Source of the DNA: Gautieria morchelliformis
Taxonomy: Eukaryota; Basidiomycota; Agaricomycetes; Gomphales; Gomphaceae
Reading direction: 5' to 3'
NCBI GenBank assembly: GCA_015179125.1
Contig: WHVA01000035.1
Location: 62,001-126,000 of the forward strand
Length of the DNA stretch: 64,000 nucleotides
Positions 58,686-64,000 of the stretch are shown here, one piece after another. Both the position numbers and the translations under genes were made by a program. A model generated the notes under the pieces. That model worked only from the letters and a program-made list of their open reading frames with translations. It had not been told where the DNA came from and ran no database searches. Within the stretch, counting starts at the first letter, position 1. Every line of letters starts with the position of its first letter.

Positions 58686-60496
58686 ATGCCGCCACCTCGA
58701 TCGCTGTCACCATTACTTCTTGCAGCATTACTTCCAGTCTCTGGATGGCTCATTGTGCGGCCCCTGATTACACCTCTTCCCCTTGCTGCTCTGAGCGCAT
58801 CACTCGGTTTCTCCGTCTTGGCCTTCCTCTCCTCGTTGTTCCTTGTCCCAGCGCTCGGACCAGCATTCTTAAGCGTCGGTCTCAAAGGGAGGGACCTGCT
58901 AAAAAAATCAAGGGAAGATATGTAAGCGATCCGATCAGCTATATTATTCGACTGTTCAATCGCCGGACTGTTACAGACCTGAGAGCATGGGTCTTATATG
59001 TGCTTCCATATACATCCTGCTTCTTATTCTCTTCATCCCATTTCCATTCTCCTCCTTCTTAGTTGAGACGAAAAACCATTCTGAAGGTCTTACAAAGGTG
59101 GATTTTCCACTCGCACAAGTACGTTCCTATTGTAATATATACTGGCCATTGCAGCTCACTAAAGCAGCTTCCCAGCTCTCTGTATATCTATCTGCCATAC
59201 TCTCCCTCCTGATGGCAACGCTGCTTGGATTCATAGATGACTTGTTCGACGTTCGATGGCGGCACAAGCTTCCCATCCCTCTGATTGCATCTATTCCATT
59301 GTTACTCGTGTACTATGCCGAGCATGGGAATACCCATATTGTTGTTCCAAAGCCACTCCGCTCAATATTCGGCACTGTTATGGACCTAGGTGTGTTTTCA
59401 CTTGAACGTCGTCGGACGTGTGACTGAGTGGTGTATAAGGCCCACTATACTATTTCTACATGTCATTGTTGTCGACCTTCTCGACAAATAGCATCAATAT
59501 TCTAGCAGGTCTCAACGGACTGGAAGTATCCCAGACCCTTATCATCGCTATCTCGGTCTGTATCAACGACGCGTTATACTTACCGTGGGCGCGATCGTTC
59601 ACGCTGTACATCCCGGCACCTTCTTTTCTTCTTGGTATGCTCCATCTCGCGGTATCGAACTCTAACAATCTGATGGAACATTGAAGGGAGATTAGAAACT
59701 CCATGGTCGTGGACTATCGGCGGCGTCTACGATGCAGGCCTATCACATGGAAGCAAGGAGCTTGTAGAACGCCATCTTCTAAGCATGTACTTCATGCTTC
59801 CTCTTATTGGCGTGTGCATTGGGTTCATGTATCACAACTGGTACGCTCATTACCTCCTCAAGTTGACTTCGTATCAGGTTAATATCCACACGCTTCAGGT
59901 ACCCAGCACGATCTTTCCCTGGAGACACATTCTGCTATTTTAGCGGGATGGCTTTTGCAGTCGTGGGGATTCAGGGCCACTTCTCAAAGACTCTTCTTCT
60001 CTTCTTTATCCCACAGGTCTTCAATTTCTTGCTCAGCTGTCCACAGTTATTTGGACTAGTACCTTGTCCTCGGCACCGAATACCACGGTGAGCTGACCTT
60101 TCTCCTACTTCGGCCCGCATTGAGATAGCATAGGCCCGACCCCGCCACGTCGCTCCTCACGCCTTCGACTACCGATTTTCCCCAACCCCCATCGCGTCTC
60201 ACAACGATGACCCTCAAAGTGTTCTCAGCGTTGCGGCTCACGCAATTGACTATCCACCCGACAACGGGTCAAATACTTTCAGCAACGAACTTAACTATCC
60301 TCAACTTGTTGCTAGTACACGTGGGCCCCATGAGTGAACGAGGGTTGGTATTGCTAGTGATGAGCGTACAGGTGAGTGTTATGATCCTCATAACACGTTC
60401 CATAAAAATCGGGTCGTGCAGGCTACCTGTAGCCTGATGGCCTTTGTAATCCGACATGGGCTGGCTGGTTTATTTTACGATGGAGATAGGAGGTAA
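58686..60496 (+). CDS. ALG7: UDP-GlcNAc:dolichyl-phosphate GlcNAc-1-phosphate transferase (Alg7)
   Basis: First committed enzyme of the N-glycan precursor pathway, in the ER membrane; the family target of tunicamycin. Multi-pass membrane protein: N-terminal TM segments ([20 protein letters not shown]), [25 protein letters not shown], the conserved [19 protein letters not shown] with its metal-binding Asp pair, [36 protein letters not shown] with the cytosolic catalytic loop, [20 protein letters not shown], and a C-terminal [19 protein letters not shown]. It ends [12 protein letters not shown] with TAA at 60,494-60,496. About eight exons; not all borders were fixed. Confidence 0.9.
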
Positions 60497-60781
60497 TCAC
60501 CTATACTTTTAGAGCAGTAAGATAGGGAGATAATCTACCATAGAGCTCGTTCGTCTTGAACGTTACGACCCCAATATACTTCATTCTATTTCCTTCAACT
60601 CTTCCATACCGTCATTGTGCCTTTGCAGATGTGAGTATACGAGTGTAGTCTCACTGTTCACCATGCGCAGCCAGTTTGGTAGGAGTAGACTGACTTGAGG
60701 AGTACTTATGTGGCGCCAACCTTATCTAGTAGCGGTGGCCGGTACCGAGATTACGTAAAACCCGAACCGTGGTTTACTCCC

Positions 60782-63323
60782 ATGCGTATCTTCCCATTTT
60801 GGTTCGATCGTGAACCTATCGCATCCGTCCTGACTAGAGTGCTTGCTCTCAGTGCAAAATTCGACCAGCTAGTGCCGAGTTTTTCCGTGTGGAGCTCAAC
60901 GTTGAGCACCCCACACTTGCCGTCAATTACAGGAAATGAAATGTGGGGTTTCAACCTGCCTTCTTTCGTTGGCACCCTCGTGTTCATATTTATACTGACC
61001 CTGATTTTTGTACTATATTCGATGCTCGGTGTCCCCCTATTAATATTGCAGACATACTGCGAGAGGTCTGTGACGTGTCTCCGAAATCATAGTTGGAATC
61101 AGTGAAACGGAATACCAGGAGAACCTTACAACACTTTTGACGGGCCTGGATTTCCTGCATGCCATGAAGTTTCTCAGGTCTATTCACCCGGAACAGTAGA
61201 AGATATTGTCACCCTCGTCAAGGATGCCTCGTTCAAGGGCACACCTGTTCGTGCCAGTGGTGTGAGAGCATCATTACTTCTAGGTCATCCATATCTGATC
61301 TATATACATAGCGCGGCCACATGTGGTAAGCTCCTCACGAAGTTACGCGTCTGTATGCCCCTTGTGAAAGTTCAAAACGTGCTAATAGGTACGACACACT
61401 TTGTTCTGATGACCCTAACACAGTAATTATTCGCACGGATGGTGTAAATAAAATATCGGACCTTGTACTCAAAGATGGTGCTGGAAGCGTTGTGGTAGAA
61501 GCCGGTGAGTTTACTTTAGCAACAAATGTGGCCTTGACTAACGAATTATAAGGCGTTACATTCATGCAATTGTGAGGGAAAACCCCATATGCTAACGTAT
61601 GAGCTCACCCTATGTAGAGCGCATTGGTTACATGCACGAGGCGCATCCATGGGCTACACATTGGTGAACTGGAATATTACTATTGGTTTGTTTATTCAGG
61701 CTCTGAAGAACGATAACTAAGCCATTTCGAAGCTGGTGCCATTGCAATGGGGGCTCATCGCTCATCCTTAAGCCAGGAATCTCAAGTATCGGCCGCTGCA
61801 CTTGCGCTTGATATAATAAATGGAAAAGGTAAGCTGCCACTCAAGAAGATTCGCATTCTTCCGTTGAGCGATGGCGGAATAGGGGAACTCATTCATCTAG
61901 ACAAAGATCAGTCTAATGACACTTGGTTGGCTGCCAGTACCTCTCTTGGTCTCCTCGGAATCATTGCCCGCGTGAAGTTTGCCGTGGTGGCTGACTTCAA
62001 GGTTTACGCAAATCAAACAATGTTAGTAGTCATGCGGCCGGATGACACAGCCATTAATTCCTGCTTTACCAGTCTTGATGAAGACGAAGTTTTGGAAACC
62101 GATATCTATGCCCAGATCTCGCCTTATGTCACTGCTAATTACTGGGCTCGTAGTTTCCCGTCTCCTATTGCTACCCCAATCCTAAAGGTACACATTTATC
62201 CAGTGGTGGCCTGGCCTTCGGAAATTTCATTTGCGTACATACAACCCTGTTCCAATAGAGACAAGAGGCAACGCCTTTCAAGTGAGGACAAAATTCTCCG
62301 AGTCACTGCCCTGCTTACTTGGTATTTGACAGTCAACTTTCAGCGTGTCGGCTCTTGAAGGAAAGACTGCACTTTCGCTGCTGAATGCTGGGCAAAACAT
62401 GAGTGGCCCGAACTTCGTCTCTGAAGAAATCTTCTACCGTCTTTGGAATGCCCCTAATTTTCGCGGTGTGTGATTGATCAGTAGAACTACGCATAATGTC
62501 GTCTGAAGGTTTCCTAGACAAAACTACTAATTTCCCGTTGTTCACTTGGCCCGTGTATGGCTGGGCGTATGACGTGTTAATTGGAGGATTGTACCCTGGT
62601 CAACGTCCTGAGTGGGATTATGAGTAGGTTTCTACTTCTAAAGTGGCGAGTTGCTCACACCATCCTTCTAGCCTCCATGGCCAAACTCTTGAGCTTGCGG
62701 TGCCCGTTACTCAGGCCAATGCTTTGTTAAAGCGGGTTCGGGAACTGTTCGATCAAGCTGCCGCAGAGGGAAAGCCAGTAACTAGTACATATCGCAGTGG
62801 AATCAACATTAAATTTGGTAAGGCATTCGACAGTTTTTTGGGCCAAACCAACGAGCGGGTTGGCAACAAGACCGCTGATTGGTCTAAGGTAGAATCCCGT
62901 AGGATTGATTTAATTGTGTACTCAACGCGTTTACGTCAGGGAGCATTAATGTTTGATTTTCCGAGCTTCCAACCAACTCTTGGGGATCATCACCGTTACA
63001 ATGAGGAATTCTGTATGTACACGGCTCGCGGATATCTAGTGTTCGATATTCATACGAATGCCGTGTTAGATCTCAATTTGGCTACGACGCTCATTAATGA
63101 ATTTCCTGCGAGACCCCACTGGACCAAAAATACAAGAGAGGTCTTTACAAAAGCGGTCAAGAATCTCGAACAGGATGTGCGTTTACCTTATTTTTAATAG
63201 TCCATCCATATAATGTGAATCAAATTCCCCTAGAGTCTGGTCCGTTTTGCAAGGGTGCGGGAACAGTTCGATCCCCAGAACTTATTCAAGAGCATAGTGG
63301 GGGAAATCATTGGTGTTGTCTAA
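60782..63323 (+). CDS. FAD-linked oxidoreductase, lactone oxidase-like (membrane-anchored)
   Basis: Member of the VAO/FAD_binding_4 family, near L-gulonolactone / D-arabinono-1,4-lactone oxidases; substrate unproven. An N-terminal hydrophobic segment (LVFIFILTLIFVLYSMLGVPLLIL) after MRIFPFWFDREP predicts a single membrane anchor. FAD domain: VYSPGTVEDIVTLVKDA, PVRASGRGHMWYD (border near 61,263-61,325), GAGSVVVEAGVTF, NWNITI then GAIAMGAHRSS. Substrate domain: FLDKTTNFPLFTWPVYGWAYD, FCMYTARGYLVFD, ending RFARVREQFDPQNLFKSIVGEIIGVV with TAA at 63,321-63,323. Many short introns. The junction after LQTYCE (about 61,060-61,130) does not resolve cleanly and may hide a small exon or a frame defect. 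ATG 60,782 was chosen on family length. Confidence 0.75.
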
Positions 63324-63482
63324 GCCTTCTTTCAATTAGACCCCATTCGCCTCATATAGTCTCTTACATCAATATATGGTCAGAGGGGACACCCGTGGAT
63401 ATTGATAGATCAGACCTTGTTACCTGGAGTACAGCACTCAAGTTATAAATAATCACGATAGTACACGGTTTACGTAATAACC
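63324..63482. promoter_or_regulatory. Short gap before the capping-protein gene
   Basis: About 160 bp containing the end of the oxidoreductase transcript and the capping-protein promoter; no specific motif claimed. Confidence 0.3.
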
Positions 63483-64000
63483 ATGTCTTTTCAAATGGAC
63501 GACCGTATGGCATCTGCTGCTAGGTTCCTTCTTCAAAGTCCTCCCGGTGAAATTAATGATGTACTGAATGGTATGGGAGAACCAATATTCTGAATCTTTC
63601 AACGACAAGCCCTCTTGTAGACGTCCGCAATATCATCGCTGATGATGATTCGCTCCAGGAGGGTATCCAGCCGGCATTGCAAGAATACAATGTTGCACAA
63701 TTTGTGACGGTTGAGGTGCCAGGACAGCAACATCAGGTACATCTTACCTACCAGATCCTCCTGTGCGTTTAGGCTCACGCTATGCTCTGGGATTTAGGTA
63801 ATTATCAGCGAAGCGGGGCGCGTAGCAGGCGAGGATGAGCGATTTCGAGACCCACGCTCTAAGACCACATTCAAATTTGATCATTTGAGACTTGTGCGTC
63901 AAACCCTGAAACCGTCGGAAATGGCTCAGCTTGAAAGCCATGGTTCATATGTCCAGGAAGCTTCAGATGCCCAATCTTACGAGCCCGATGAAGCCGCGGA
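63483..64000 (+). CDS. CAP1: F-actin-capping protein subunit alpha (5' part, runs off the window)
   Basis: Binds barbed ends of actin filaments as a heterodimer with the beta subunit, in the cytoplasm and at cortical patches. Exons seen: 63,483-63,570, 63,621-63,736, 63,798-63,893, and 63,957 onward to the edge. The protein reads SAARFLLQSPPGEINDVLND, VRNIIADDDSLQEGIQPAL, EYNVAQFVTVEVPGQQHQ, VIISEAGRV, RFRDPRSKTTFKFDHLRL, then EASDAQSYEPDEA. These are characteristic of the alpha subunit N-terminus (QSPPGE ... NDV). All phases agree. The C-terminal actin-binding part lies outside. Confidence 0.9.

Noticed and set aside
63255-63285. tRNA T-arm-like word (gttcgatcccc)
   Set aside because: It is inside the last exon of the oxidoreductase (REQFDPQN), and no acceptor stem, D arm or anticodon arm could be assembled.

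Overview
The window comes from a filamentous basidiomycete, most likely an agaricomycete of the polypore type. This is inferred from genes with many roughly 46-80 nt GT-AG introns, the protein families present (PAS protein, DUF2235 hydrolase, class V/VII-type chitin synthase with a DEK_C tail, fungal Rad4) and a dense load of Ty1/Copia and Ty3/Gypsy elements. There are two compartments: a repeat-rich half (about 1-30,480) and a compact gene-rich half (about 32,000-64,000).

Repeat-rich half. Positions 1-3,250 hold two Copia remnants on the minus strand, each with a short 5' LTR. A 5'-truncated chitin synthase pseudogene (about 3,780-5,787) and an unrecognised multi-exon gene with a C2H2-like motif (6,505-7,975) follow. 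From 8,539 there is a stack of insertions: a Tc1/mariner-type transposase fragment, a Copia element lying against it (8,757-11,304), an inverted-repeat insertion with an LTR-like core inside that Copia (about 9,413-9,868), a broken 9.2-kb minus-strand Ty3/Gypsy (11,305-20,503), and a plus-strand Gypsy chromovirus 3' end (20,504-20,684 plus 26,465-27,117). The chromovirus is split by a 5.78-kb GC-rich element with two indistinguishable 313-bp LTRs and a perfect 5-bp target duplication (20,685-26,464). A third Copia (27,118-30,477) closes the block.

Gene-rich half, in order: Rpn13 (+), Trm61 (-), PAS-domain protein (+), DUF2235 hydrolase (-), Coq5 (+), Rad4/XPC (-), a small disordered protein (-), a SET-domain/Tad3 fusion (+), two MFS transporters (+, +), isocitrate lyase (+), Alg7 (+), an FAD-linked lactone-oxidase-like enzyme (+) and the start of F-actin capping protein alpha (+). 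Most are housekeeping genes: proteasome, tRNA modification (Trm61 and Tad3), ubiquinone synthesis, nucleotide excision repair, the glyoxylate cycle, N-glycosylation and the cytoskeleton. They do not form one pathway. DUF2235/Coq5 and the small gene/SET-Tad3 are tight divergent pairs; Rpn13/Trm61, PAS/DUF2235 and Coq5/Rad4 converge.

Most notable observations: a gene model joining a SET domain in frame to Tad3; a young non-coding LTR element sharing its polypurine tract and both LTR termini with the chromovirus it sits in; a repeated LTR design (a duplicated motif around a TATA-like stretch plus a hairpin) in five unrelated LTRs; and a chitin synthase pseudogene in which all four nonsense codons seen fall where family members have tryptophan.
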